Positions 1-6,161 of a stretch of DNA of 6,559 nt are shown in pieces. Numbering within the stretch: the first letter of the stretch is position 1; every line of letters starts with the position of its first letter. This stretch comes from Ktedonobacteraceae bacterium (GTDB taxonomy: Bacteria > Chloroflexota > Ktedonobacteria > Ktedonobacterales > Ktedonobacteraceae): positions 1 through 6,559 of the forward strand of contig JADBKA010000255.1 of the NCBI GenBank assembly GCA_014896635.1, written 5' to 3'. The notes below the pieces were generated by a model that saw only the letters and a list, made by a program, of their open reading frames with translations, made no database searches and was not told the origin of the DNA. A program made the position numbers and the translations under genes.

Positions 1-1
1 C

Positions 2-1198
2 ACGGTCTGGCGGGCGGCGGCGATGCGATCGGCGCGGGAGGCGCTCTACCGGCGCTACGAATCCAGCGCCCGCCTGGAGCACGATCTGCCGCCGAATCAG
101 CCGGCCATGCCGATGGCAGGCGCTCGCCCGACGATTGAATTTGATCGCTGGCTCGTCGAAGCTTCTCATAACAGCTATCACGGACCACTGATCGCTTTTG
201 GCCGCGAATTCGACAATCACGAACAGATGCGCGCCTGGGCCGAATGCATCGAAGGCGTGACCACTGTTGCCGTCGATGGCAGCCAGCTTCTACCCTGGCG
301 CGATGCCTCTGTGCCAGTGGCCCTGATCCAGGTCGGCTTTTTTATCAATCCCCATGCGCAAGGACAGCCCTACACTAAAGACGTACGCATGGAAGTGCTG
401 GCGCCTGAAGAAATCATGGAAGAGGCGCGCAGCGAAACCGGCGATCCCGACAGCTATCCCTACTCCGATATGCAGGTCACGCTGCGCCGCTACATGCTGG
501 AGATCGAGACGCTGTGCAGCCAGATGGAGCACTGTGCTACTACTCGCCGGGCTGAAGATCCTGCCCACAGTCCAGTCGTCTTCTTCGATGGTTCGCTCGT
601 CGTCTCCTTCGCACTGACCATGCCCGATCCTTACCGCCAGCAGTACATCAGCGCCGCCACTCTGCTGCTCAAAACATCCGAGCAGACGCGCGTGCCGCTC
701 ATTGGCTACATCGACACCAGCTACGCGCGGGATATCATCACCATGCTGCGCCGCCTCGACTCTGTTCAGCCGAGACCAGTGTTGCGCGAAACAAAAAAAA
801 TTCACGACGCGCTACTCTGGCACGGACGCCTGCGCTGGGGGGACCGTACACCAGCGATGATTTGTGCGCGTGGCGACATCCTTGACAACTACGGCCCGTA
901 CCGCGATAGCATCGCCTTCTGCTACCTGCAAACCACCGCACAGCGGCCCCCGGCACGCCTGGAGTTTCCGCGCTGGCTGGTCGATGAAGGGCTGCTAGAA
1001 CCGGTGATGGATGTTGTACGTGCCGAAGTCATCGCCGGCAGCGGTTACCCCTACGCCATCGAAACCGCCGATGCTGTCTCCGTCATCACCATGCAGGATC
1101 GCAGCGAATTTTACGCTTATTTTCAGCAATTCCTGCAACGCCAGGGCGTCACCTTCACCTTTTCCAACAAATCAATCAGCAAGAGTCGTCGCCGCTGA
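2..1198 (+). CDS. nurA: NurA-domain nuclease (5' end probably outside window)
   Basis: Probable NurA-family 5'-to-3' nuclease. In known systems NurA works with the HerA hexameric ATPase to resect DNA ends for double-strand break repair in the cytoplasm. Numbering is from the first ATG (position 23). The protein shows the metal-site signature VAVDGSQ (Asp85), a second Asp-Gly-Ser in VVFFDGSLV (Asp189), a YIDTS strand (Asp231), and the conserved C-terminal GYPYAIETAD block near residues 341-350, followed by a short Ser/Lys/Arg-rich tail. The ATG at 23 gives 391 residues, but it has no Shine-Dalgarno sequence. The frame stays open through seven more codons to position 2, so the true start probably lies left of the window. 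No herA is visible; it could be upstream. The family call rests on motif recognition, and which residues bind metal is inferred from the family. The stop is TGA at 1196-1198. Confidence 0.8.
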   Translation, partial: TVWRAAAMRSAREALYRRYESSARLEHDLPPNQPAMPMAGARPTIEFDRWLVEASHNSYHGPLIAFGREFDNHEQMRAWAECIEGVTTVAVDGSQLLPWRDASVPVALIQVGFFINPHAQGQPYTKDVRMEVLAPEEIMEEARSETGDPDSYPYSDMQVTLRRYMLEIETLCSQMEHCATTRRAEDPAHSPVVFFDGSLVVSFALTMPDPYRQQYISAATLLLKTSEQTRVPLIGYIDTSYARDIITMLRRLDSVQPRPVLRETKKIHDALLWHGRLRWGDRTPAMICARGDILDNYGPYRDSIAFCYLQTTAQRPPARLEFPRWLVDEGLLEPVMDVVRAEVIAGSGYPYAIETADAVSVITMQDRSEFYAYFQQFLQRQGVTFTFSNKSISKSRRR

Positions 1199-1343
1199 AG
1201 CCGCTGACTATGAACTGCAACGCCTTCCCTCGTGCGAATCGCGCGGCTGTGTTTTCACTACTATATGAAAAAGATGAGCATGCAGGCGTAATGTACAATA
1301 TGAGCGGAGATTTTAGTGTTGATCGGGAGCAGACACATCCGCG

Positions 1344-2807
1344 ATGTCAGATACTCAACACAACGAACAGGATGAACAGCGAGACGAGTTAGATAATCGA
1401 GAGATAGAAATTGTTGACCTGGACCTGCAGGATGATGAATCACAGCCAGCGCAGGAGTCAAGCATACAAGAAGCAAACGCGAATATACCGAACATATCTC
1501 GTCGCGTTTCCCTCGACTCGCATCTCACTCCGGCACAGCGCCTGAGGCGCGCACTGGTGACAGTGCTGACCGTCGTGATCGTACTATCACTTTTGCTGGT
1601 AAGTATTCTGCCTTCTTCGAGCCAGTTTTTCTCAACTTCTTTCCAGTCAGCACTGAGGACTGTGACGCGCTTTCTGAACGGATCTCAGGAGACACCATCT
1701 ACTCCATCCACTTCCGGTGGTGATTTCTTCTACTTTCAGCGGTTGCCTGCCTGGGGAACGTTCTTTCTCGATGGACAGGCAATTCCACATGCGCCAATGC
1801 TGCCGACAGAGCCACCCATACAACTGCCGCGCGGAAATCATCTCATCGAATGGCGCGGCGAACCTTTTTCTCCATTACACTGCACACTTTCTATTCCCGC
1901 CGCCCAGGTTCAGAATGCCTCATCCTGCTCTCTACGCAAGCTGGATCAATCAGAGGAGACCGCCGGTCAACGCTGGCTAATCGCTTTTCCAGGCACATTC
2001 TCCCTGCAACAATTGCCGGCAGAAGAACGCCAGCAACTGATCGAGGCAACCCAAAAACTGCTGGACACACCGCAAAGGCAGGAACAGGTGCAACCAGGCG
2101 AATATTACGCATACAAAGGCAGCGATATCCCCCACAAAGCGACTGAGCCGCTGCAAGCATCTCTCCGCTTCCTGCTGGATACCGACGCTTCGGCACCGGC
2201 TTTCTGCCGGGGTTTGCAGTTGGATCATTCCTGCTTTAACGCAGAAAATGACTGTCGTCTATTCTGTACGCTGGACTGGCCCACCGCCGGCGGTTGGGAT
2301 GTAGCCGCCGTTATACGTCCCACCTGGAGTTATAAAACAGCAGGACAGCCAGGCAATGCAGATGTGACCGCACAGAAAGAAGATAGCAGGGGAGAGCAGC
2401 AGCTCATCGCGCTGCATATCCAGCGGCAGCAGCAGCACTGGCAGGTTTCATTTCATCCCCAGGGCCTCAGTTCGTTTGACGATCCCAACTGTATCGAGTT
2501 GATGGGCATACTGGCTGCAAATCCAGCCTACCGTCACATCCAGTCAACTGACCAGTCTATTAGCTGGAATTTCAAATCGGGTACCAATCGTGCTGCCGGC
2601 TGCCTGGCAACAGGTACACTGCAAACTAAAGATGCAGCAACTTCTCCGGCCCTGGATGCACCGGTTGTCGTACTGTTACAACGTTTCGGCGTCGTGCTGG
2701 CAGTTGACGAGCGCGCTCACCAGCTCTGGCCGGCGCTGCCCCAGGCCGGCGACGCTCAGCAGCGCCTCGCCCTGGAGATAGCAAAAAACCCGGCTTTCGC
2801 CTCATAG
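1344..2807 (+). CDS. Single-pass membrane protein of unknown family with large outside domain
   Basis: I do not recognise the family. The 487-residue protein has three parts. Residues 1-50 are very acidic and Gln-rich, and probably disordered in the cytoplasm. A basic stretch (SRRVSLDSHL then QRLRR, about 52-69) precedes one hydrophobic segment at about 70-89, giving N-in/C-out topology by the positive-inside rule. Residues 90-487 would be outside, starting with a Ser/Thr/Pro linker (about 91-125). Residues about 128-185 (WGTFFLDGQ, then PIQLPRGNHLIEWRG) resemble a PEGA-like beta-sandwich, a resemblance judged by eye only. Several Cys residues (180, 195, 288, 297, 304, 308 and later) could form disulfides outside the cell. 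No catalytic motif is evident. An in-frame stop at 1320-1322 bounds the start, so ATG 1344 is the best choice. A GGGAG at 1325-1329 is a poorly spaced ribosome site (14 bases). The 3' end lies 6 bases from the convergent transporter gene. It could be a signalling or anchoring protein, but nothing proves a role. Confidence 0.75.
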   Translation: MSDTQHNEQDEQRDELDNREIEIVDLDLQDDESQPAQESSIQEANANIPNISRRVSLDSHLTPAQRLRRALVTVLTVVIVLSLLLVSILPSSSQFFSTSFQSALRTVTRFLNGSQETPSTPSTSGGDFFYFQRLPAWGTFFLDGQAIPHAPMLPTEPPIQLPRGNHLIEWRGEPFSPLHCTLSIPAAQVQNASSCSLRKLDQSEETAGQRWLIAFPGTFSLQQLPAEERQQLIEATQKLLDTPQRQEQVQPGEYYAYKGSDIPHKATEPLQASLRFLLDTDASAPAFCRGLQLDHSCFNAENDCRLFCTLDWPTAGGWDVAAVIRPTWSYKTAGQPGNADVTAQKEDSRGEQQLIALHIQRQQQHWQVSFHPQGLSSFDDPNCIELMGILAANPAYRHIQSTDQSISWNFKSGTNRAAGCLATGTLQTKDAATSPALDAPVVVLLQRFGVVLAVDERAHQLWPALPQAGDAQQRLALEIAKNPAFAS

Positions 2808-2813
2808 GAAGCA

Positions 2814-4049
2814 TCACAGTGTCTTTTGATATCGCTGCGCACCCTCACCGACTCTTGCTATGGGAGCCGGGGGACGAAGCGTACCAAGCAGCATAACGAG
2901 CGGCAGAGCAGCCAGCGTGAATGCCACAATCATCCCGATGACACCGGGCCAACCCAGGGCGCTCCAGAAGAAACCGCCTGCTGTATTGCCAGTGCTGGAA
3001 CCCGCATAATATAAGAAGAGATAGAGCGCCGAAGCCTGCGCCCTCCCCTTGCCCGCGCGTTCTCCTACCCAACTACTGGCAATCGCATGCCCTCCAAAGA
3101 AACCAAAGGTGAGAATGACCACACCAAGCACCTTCACAGGCACAGCAGCACTCAGCGTTGTGAGCGCTCCCACCATAAGCAGGATAATGCTAAAGAGCAG
3201 AACCTTCTGCCGCGACCAGCGATCAGCGAGCTGTCCTAGCCAGGACGAACCAAATGAGCCAGAAAGATAAATCACGAAGATCCACCCGATCAGCGCCTGG
3301 CTGAAATTGTAGGGTGGCGCGACAAGCTGATAGCCAAGATAACTGTAGAGCGTGACAAAGCTGCCCATAAGCAGGAAGGCAATCCCATACAGGCACCACT
3401 GCCCCCCATCTTTCATCTGTTGCAGCAAGCCACGCACATGCTGCCGCGCAGAGAACGGCTGCGCGACAAAACGGGTCGAAGGCGGAAGATTCTGCCAGAA
3501 CCACCACGAACAGAGCAGACCCAGCAGGCCGATGCAGAAGAGCGCCACGCGCCAGGATGCCAGATCGGTGATGATGCCGGTGACAATTCGTCCAAGCATA
3601 CCACCGATAGCATTACCGCCGATGTAGATGCCCATTGCGCCGCCCAGGTGCTGCGGATGTACCTCTTCCCCTAAATATGTCATGGCAATAGCAGGCAACC
3701 CCGCCAGGGCAATGCCCTCCAGCGCACGACAGAGCAGTAGCATGCCAAAATTCGTACTCCATGCACTGACCAGCGTGAGCAGAGAGGCGCTCAAAAGCGA
3801 GCAGACCATGATGCCTTTGCGTCCCCAGGCATTGGAAAGCGAGGCGGTAAAGGTCATCATGACGGCCAGCAGTGCGGTAGTGAGAGAGATAGTCAGACTG
3901 GACGTGGCCGGCGCAATATGAAATTCTTTTGAGTAAAGCGGCAGCAGCGGCTGTGTACAGTACAGGGTGGCAAAGGTGACAAGTCCGCCCAGGAAAAATC
4001 CGATAGAAACGCGCCGAAAGGCCGGCGTTCCTTTTTCGATGTAGTGCAT
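2814..4049 (-). CDS. ynfM: Major facilitator superfamily transporter, YnfM-like
   Basis: A 411-residue inner-membrane transporter, the usual size for a 12-helix MFS protein, probably a proton-driven exporter of a small molecule. Helix 1 reads GFFLGGLVTFATLYCTQPLLP (about 18-37), with TQPLLP typical of the YnfM/arabinose-efflux-like branch. The loop between helices 2 and 3 carries the MFS signature NAWGRKG (73-79). Arg108-Ala-Leu-Glu in helix 4 and GIYIGGNAIGGMLGR (140-154) in helix 5 follow the family pattern. The second half has LADRWSR (274-280), the matching 8-9 loop, and HAIASSWVGERA (321-332) in the region of helix 10. The C-terminal tail after residue 390 is short and polar. The ATG lies 11 bases after a GGGAGGG (complement of 4061-4067). 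The gene is divergent from a LysR regulator, the same arrangement as ynfM/ynfL in E. coli as I recall it, so control by that regulator is likely. The family call is firm. The substrate is unknown, and the symbol reflects similarity only. Confidence 0.9.
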   Translation of the reverse strand: MHYIEKGTPAFRRVSIGFFLGGLVTFATLYCTQPLLPLYSKEFHIAPATSSLTISLTTALLAVMMTFTASLSNAWGRKGIMVCSLLSASLLTLVSAWSTNFGMLLLCRALEGIALAGLPAIAMTYLGEEVHPQHLGGAMGIYIGGNAIGGMLGRIVTGIITDLASWRVALFCIGLLGLLCSWWFWQNLPPSTRFVAQPFSARQHVRGLLQQMKDGGQWCLYGIAFLLMGSFVTLYSYLGYQLVAPPYNFSQALIGWIFVIYLSGSFGSSWLGQLADRWSRQKVLLFSIILLMVGALTTLSAAVPVKVLGVVILTFGFFGGHAIASSWVGERAGKGRAQASALYLFLYYAGSSTGNTAGGFFWSALGWPGVIGMIVAFTLAALPLVMLLGTLRPPAPIARVGEGAQRYQKTL

Positions 4050-4164
4050 GGTAGCTGTTTCCCTCCCATTTCTGCTTTAGCTTACCGCTTCTCACTTATA
4101 ATATGCAATACATAATTTGCTATAATAGCTATGCAATAAAGCTATAAGAAAAGGGGAAAATACA
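4050..4164. promoter_or_regulatory. Divergent promoter/operator region between transporter and LysR regulator
   Basis: This 115-base spacer is strongly AT-rich compared with the flanking genes. It holds two perfect -10-like TATAAT hexamers on the + strand (4097-4102 and 4121-4126), but no convincing -35 box at the right distance from either. A 9-base direct repeat, TATGCAATA, occurs at 4102-4110 and 4130-4138. Dyads overlap it: GCAA/TTGC (4105-4108 with 4117-4120), TTGC/GCAA (4117-4120 with 4133-4136), GCTAT/ATAGC around 4124, and ATAGCT/AGCTAT (4125-4130 with 4140-4145, 9-base spacer). LysR-type regulators normally bind such interrupted dyads between themselves and a divergent target. That use here is inferred. 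I did not find a clean symmetric T-N11-A box. The likely ribosome site of the regulator, AAGGGG (4151-4156), closes the region. Confidence 0.6.
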
Positions 4165-5061
4165 ATGGACCTGCAACAATTGCGCTATTTTCAGGCAGTA
4201 GCACGACTGGAGCACATATCGCGGGCGGCAGAGGAACTCTATGTGGCGCAGCCCTCGCTGAGTAGAGCAATTGCCAGGCTAGAAAGAGAACTCGGTGTGC
4301 CTCTCTTTGACCGGCACGGTCGGCAGGTCAGGCTCAATCGTCTCGGACATACATTTCTACAATATGTAGAGCAGGCTCTCGCAAAACTGGAAGAGGGGAA
4401 ACGCCAGATAGCGGATATGGCGGGACTGGAGCAGGGACAGGTCGTTCTGGCTGTGCTCTATACGGTAGGCGCACAGCTTTTGCCGGAACTGCTGAAGGCA
4501 TTTCGTGAACAGCACTCGTCTATTCAGTTTCAACTCTCACAGAATGCCGCACACGTGTTGATCGACCAGCTCAGCAAGGGCGAGATCGACCTGTGCATCA
4601 CCTCTCCCCAACCAGAAGAGCCTGATATCGCCTGGACTCCCTTGCGGACTGAAGAGATCTTCCTGGTCGTACCGCCGAATCACCGCCTGGCCGGGCGCGA
4701 CAGCGTCTATCTCCACGAGGTGGCGCAGGATGCTTTCATCGCCCTGAAGCATCATTACGGGCTGCGCGAAATCACAGACCATTTTTGCCGCCAGGCCGGC
4801 TTCACCCCCAGAATCACCTTCGAGGGAGATGAGCTGGTCCTGGTACGCGGCCTGGTCACAGCGGGCCTGGGTGTAGCGTTCATGCCAGCTCTGGCTCTGT
4901 ACAATACAGGTGAACCGGGTCCCTCGTGCCTGCATATCGCAGACTTCCCCTGCCAGCGTACCATCGGCCTCGCCTGGATCAGGGAGCGATATTTAACTGC
5001 ACCCGCACGCCTGTTTTGCCGCTTCGTGATCGAGTATTTTCAGGCGTTTAACAGAACTTGA
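4165..5061 (+). CDS. LysR-type transcriptional regulator
   Basis: A 298-residue LysR-family regulator, the normal length for the family. The N-terminal winged helix-turn-helix covers residues 1-60, with MDLQQLRYFQAVA, HISRAAEELYVAQPSLSRAI (recognition region about 17-36) and LGVPLFDRHGR (43-53). A linker helix follows (about 60-88). The C-terminal periplasmic-binding-protein-like effector domain (about 90-295) includes IDLCITSP and GLGVAFMP. By eye it is nearest to the GltC/YofA/CitR group, but the inducer cannot be read from sequence. ATG 4165 sits 8 bases after AAGGGG, a good ribosome site, and begins exactly where LysR proteins usually begin. The gene is divergent from the YnfM-like transporter, so its likely job is to regulate that gene and itself from the shared spacer. 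Its TGA stop (5059-5061) lies inside the -35 box of the next promoter, so the rplU operon starts immediately behind it. Confidence 0.93.
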   Translation: MDLQQLRYFQAVARLEHISRAAEELYVAQPSLSRAIARLERELGVPLFDRHGRQVRLNRLGHTFLQYVEQALAKLEEGKRQIADMAGLEQGQVVLAVLYTVGAQLLPELLKAFREQHSSIQFQLSQNAAHVLIDQLSKGEIDLCITSPQPEEPDIAWTPLRTEEIFLVVPPNHRLAGRDSVYLHEVAQDAFIALKHHYGLREITDHFCRQAGFTPRITFEGDELVLVRGLVTAGLGVAFMPALALYNTGEPGPSCLHIADFPCQRTIGLAWIRERYLTAPARLFCRFVIEYFQAFNRT

Positions 5062-5087
5062 CAAAGCAGCAGAATCATTGCTATCAT
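5058..5087 (+). promoter_or_regulatory. Sigma-70-type promoter for rplU-rpmA
   Basis: A perfect -35 box TTGACA (5058-5063) and a -10 box TATCAT (5082-5087, five of six consensus bases) are separated by 18 bases. The -35 box overlaps the stop codon of the LysR gene. A start of transcription near 5094 is expected, giving a leader of about 225-230 nt before rplU. No other equally good promoter is seen upstream of rplU. Confidence 0.7.
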
Positions 5088-5093
5088 AGCGTG

Positions 5094-5321
5094 GCTACTG
5101 TATGCCCATACACACTGATGGGCGCCCCACACCCTCTCTTTCTTGAGAAAGCTCTACATGGAGCAGAGTGAGCAGCATCATAACGCTGGCTGCCGCAGAG
5201 ATTGAGCGCGCGGCAGGGAATCCAGAGCACGGAACTGTGCGGATGGCTCTCCACCCATGCCACCCACGTCTCCGCTGGACCAATATTGTGTGGGGTTCAT
5301 TGCTAAGGAGAAAAAACAGGC
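5094..5321 (+). promoter_or_regulatory. Long structured 5' leader of rplU-rpmA (candidate autoregulatory RNA)
   Basis: This stretch between the predicted transcription start and the rplU start has no credible reading frame but many complementary segments. Local hairpins: GCCCAT/ATGGGC (5104-5109 with 5118-5123), CTTTC/GAAAG with a TTGA loop (5138-5142 with 5147-5151), CTGCCGC/GCGGCAG (5190-5196 with 5210-5216), and GCAC/GTGC (5227-5230 with 5237-5240), enclosed by AGAG/CTCT (5224-5227 with 5247-5250). CCCCACAC (5125-5132) is perfectly complementary to GTGTGGGG (5288-5295), which would close the whole leader 9 bases before the ribosome site AAGGAG (5305-5310). Ribosomal protein operons often carry leaders that bind their own product, and an L21 leader family is known in Firmicutes. 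This sequence being such an element is inference. No clear terminator-type T run is seen in it, so control of translation would be more likely than attenuation. Confidence 0.45.
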
Positions 5322-5693
5322 ATGTTTGATTTTGCAGTCATTAAAAGTGGTGGAAGACAATACAAAATATTCGCAGGTCAGCGCCTCGAAGTCAATCGCC
5401 TGCCCTACGAAGAAGGACAGTTGGTTGAGTTGAACGAGGTACTGCTCATTGCCAATGACGGCACAACACAGATCGGTACGCCTTTCATAGAGAATGCGAA
5501 GGTGCTGGCAACCGTCGAAAAGCAGACTCGCGGCAAAAAAGTAATTGTTTTTAAGTACAAGTCGAAAAAACGCTATCGTCATCGTAGAGGACACCGCCAG
5601 GAACTGACGGTTCTGACCATCAGTGATCTGCTTGTCAATGGCAAAAGCCTGGTGTATAGCGGGAAAGAAGCAAAGAGCAGCGGAGAGGAATAA
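5322..5693 (+). CDS. rplU: 50S ribosomal protein L21
   Basis: L21, a 23S rRNA-binding protein of the large subunit. The start [16 protein letters not shown] matches the family's opening beta strands and GGRQY motif (10-14). VNRLPYEEG (24-32), [10 protein letters not shown] (52-61) and the basic [16 protein letters not shown] (78-93), which contacts rRNA, follow in the normal order. At 123 residues it is about 20 longer than the common 100-105, the extra part being a C-terminal polar tail after residue 103 ([19 protein letters not shown]). The ATG lies 11 bases after AAGGAG (5305-5310). rpmA starts 3 bases after the stop, so the two are co-transcribed. Unlike in Firmicutes, no Prp protease gene lies between them. 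Confidence 0.97.
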   Translation: MFDFAVIKSGGRQYKIFAGQRLEVNRLPYEEGQLVELNEVLLIANDGTTQIGTPFIENAKVLATVEKQTRGKKVIVFKYKSKKRYRHRRGHRQELTVLTISDLLVNGKSLVYSGKEAKSSGEE

Positions 5694-5696
5694 ACT

Positions 5697-6023
5697 ATGG
5701 CACATAAAAAAGGCATGGGGAGTTCGCGCAATGGCCGCGATAGTAACCCCAAGATGCTCGGCGTCAAGCATTTTGACGGCGAACTGCTGCATGCCGGCAG
5801 CATTATTGTGCGCCAGCGCGGCACGAAGATTCACCCCGGCGTGAATGTCGGCGTAGGACGTGACCATACGCTGTACGCTCTGACTCACGGATATGTCAAA
5901 TTCGGGCATGCCTCGCGCAAACGCCGCGATGTGAGCATTCTGCCGGAATTTCCAGGTCGCCCTTCGGTTGCCGAATTGCTGGCAGCAGTCAGAGAAGCCA
6001 CACAGGAATCCGCCGAAGCCTGA
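5697..6023 (+). CDS. rpmA: 50S ribosomal protein L27
   Basis: L27, a large-subunit protein whose N-terminal tail reaches the peptidyl-transferase centre. The start [19 protein letters not shown] is the classical unprocessed type: it has no Firmicutes-like leader peptide that Prp would cleave, which agrees with the absence of a prp gene. The core continues with [28 protein letters not shown] (41-48), [12 protein letters not shown] (51-62) and GYVKFG (65-70). The usual Gly at position 7 is Met here. The protein is 108 residues, against about 85-95 normally, through an Ala/Glu-rich C-terminal extension (about 88-108). A ribosome site GGAGAGGA (5682-5689) lies inside the 3' end of rplU, suggesting coupled translation. 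A strong terminator follows 15 bases after the stop. obgE, the frequent third gene of this operon, is not present downstream. Confidence 0.97.
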   Translation: MAHKKGMGSSRNGRDSNPKMLGVKHFDGELLHAGSIIVRQRGTKIHPGVNVGVGRDHTLYALTHGYVKFGHASRKRRDVSILPEFPGRPSVAELLAAVREATQESAEA

Positions 6024-6037
6024 CGCTTGATTGAGAA

Positions 6038-6090
6038 AAGAGTAAGCTTCCGCAACAGGGCCTCTGTTACAGAAGCTTACTCTTCTTTTT
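6038..6090 (+). terminator. Intrinsic terminator of rplU-rpmA, possibly bidirectional
   Basis: A perfect 13-bp stem, AAGAGTAAGCTTC (6038-6050) with GAAGCTTACTCTT (6072-6084), is topped by a smaller AACAG/CTGTT stem in the loop (6053-6057 with 6063-6067). It is followed by C and five T (6086-6090). It begins 15 bases after the rpmA stop. Read on the - strand the same stem is followed by TTTTCTC, so it may also stop transcripts arriving from the convergent repeat gene. Confidence 0.85.
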
Positions 6091-6098
6091 CCTTGATC

Positions 6099-6154
6099 AC
6101 AACGGTAAAGGCATAGGAGGAATAGTACCTCTCCTGCGCCTTTATCGTTGTTTT
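6099..6154. terminator. Second long hairpin between convergent genes
   Basis: A 22-base arm (6099-6120) pairs with 6130-6151 apart from one mismatch and a few G-T pairs. The outer 12-14 pairs (ACAACGGTAAAGGC with the matching GCCTTTATCGTTGT) are nearly perfect, and the loop is about 9 bases. On the + strand it is followed by a short run of four T (6151-6154), making it a possible backup terminator for rpmA. It also begins 11 bases after the stop of the - strand repeat gene, so it may serve as that gene's 3' end structure, although no T run follows in that direction. Confidence 0.5.
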
Positions 6155-6161
6155 GCAACAA

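Noticed and set aside
290..805. - strand frame of 171 codons opposite the NurA gene
   Set aside because: It is fully inside a well-supported gene, with no recognisable motif and no ribosome site.
1232..1255. Possible terminator of the NurA gene: GTGCG/CGCGC stem and TTTT
   Set aside because: The stem has only five pairs including a wobble, and the T run begins 8 bases after it, too far for an intrinsic terminator.
1262..1299. Possible promoter for the membrane protein gene (TACAAT at 1294-1299)
   Set aside because: No acceptable -35 box lies 16-18 bases upstream, so the hexamer alone is not enough.
3613..4095. - strand frame of 160 codons overlapping the transporter gene
   Set aside because: It is a shifted frame of the MFS gene and shows no membrane-helix pattern or family motif of its own.
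5125..5321. T-box or known riboswitch in the rplU leader
   Set aside because: I could not find a T-box consensus or a recognisable riboswitch core. A ribosomal-protein leader fits the context better.
5178..6161. Long - strand reading frame (327 codons) opposite rplU and rpmA
   Set aside because: It lies antisense to two certain ribosomal protein genes, resembles no protein I know, and runs through the terminator hairpins. It is a by-product of codon bias.
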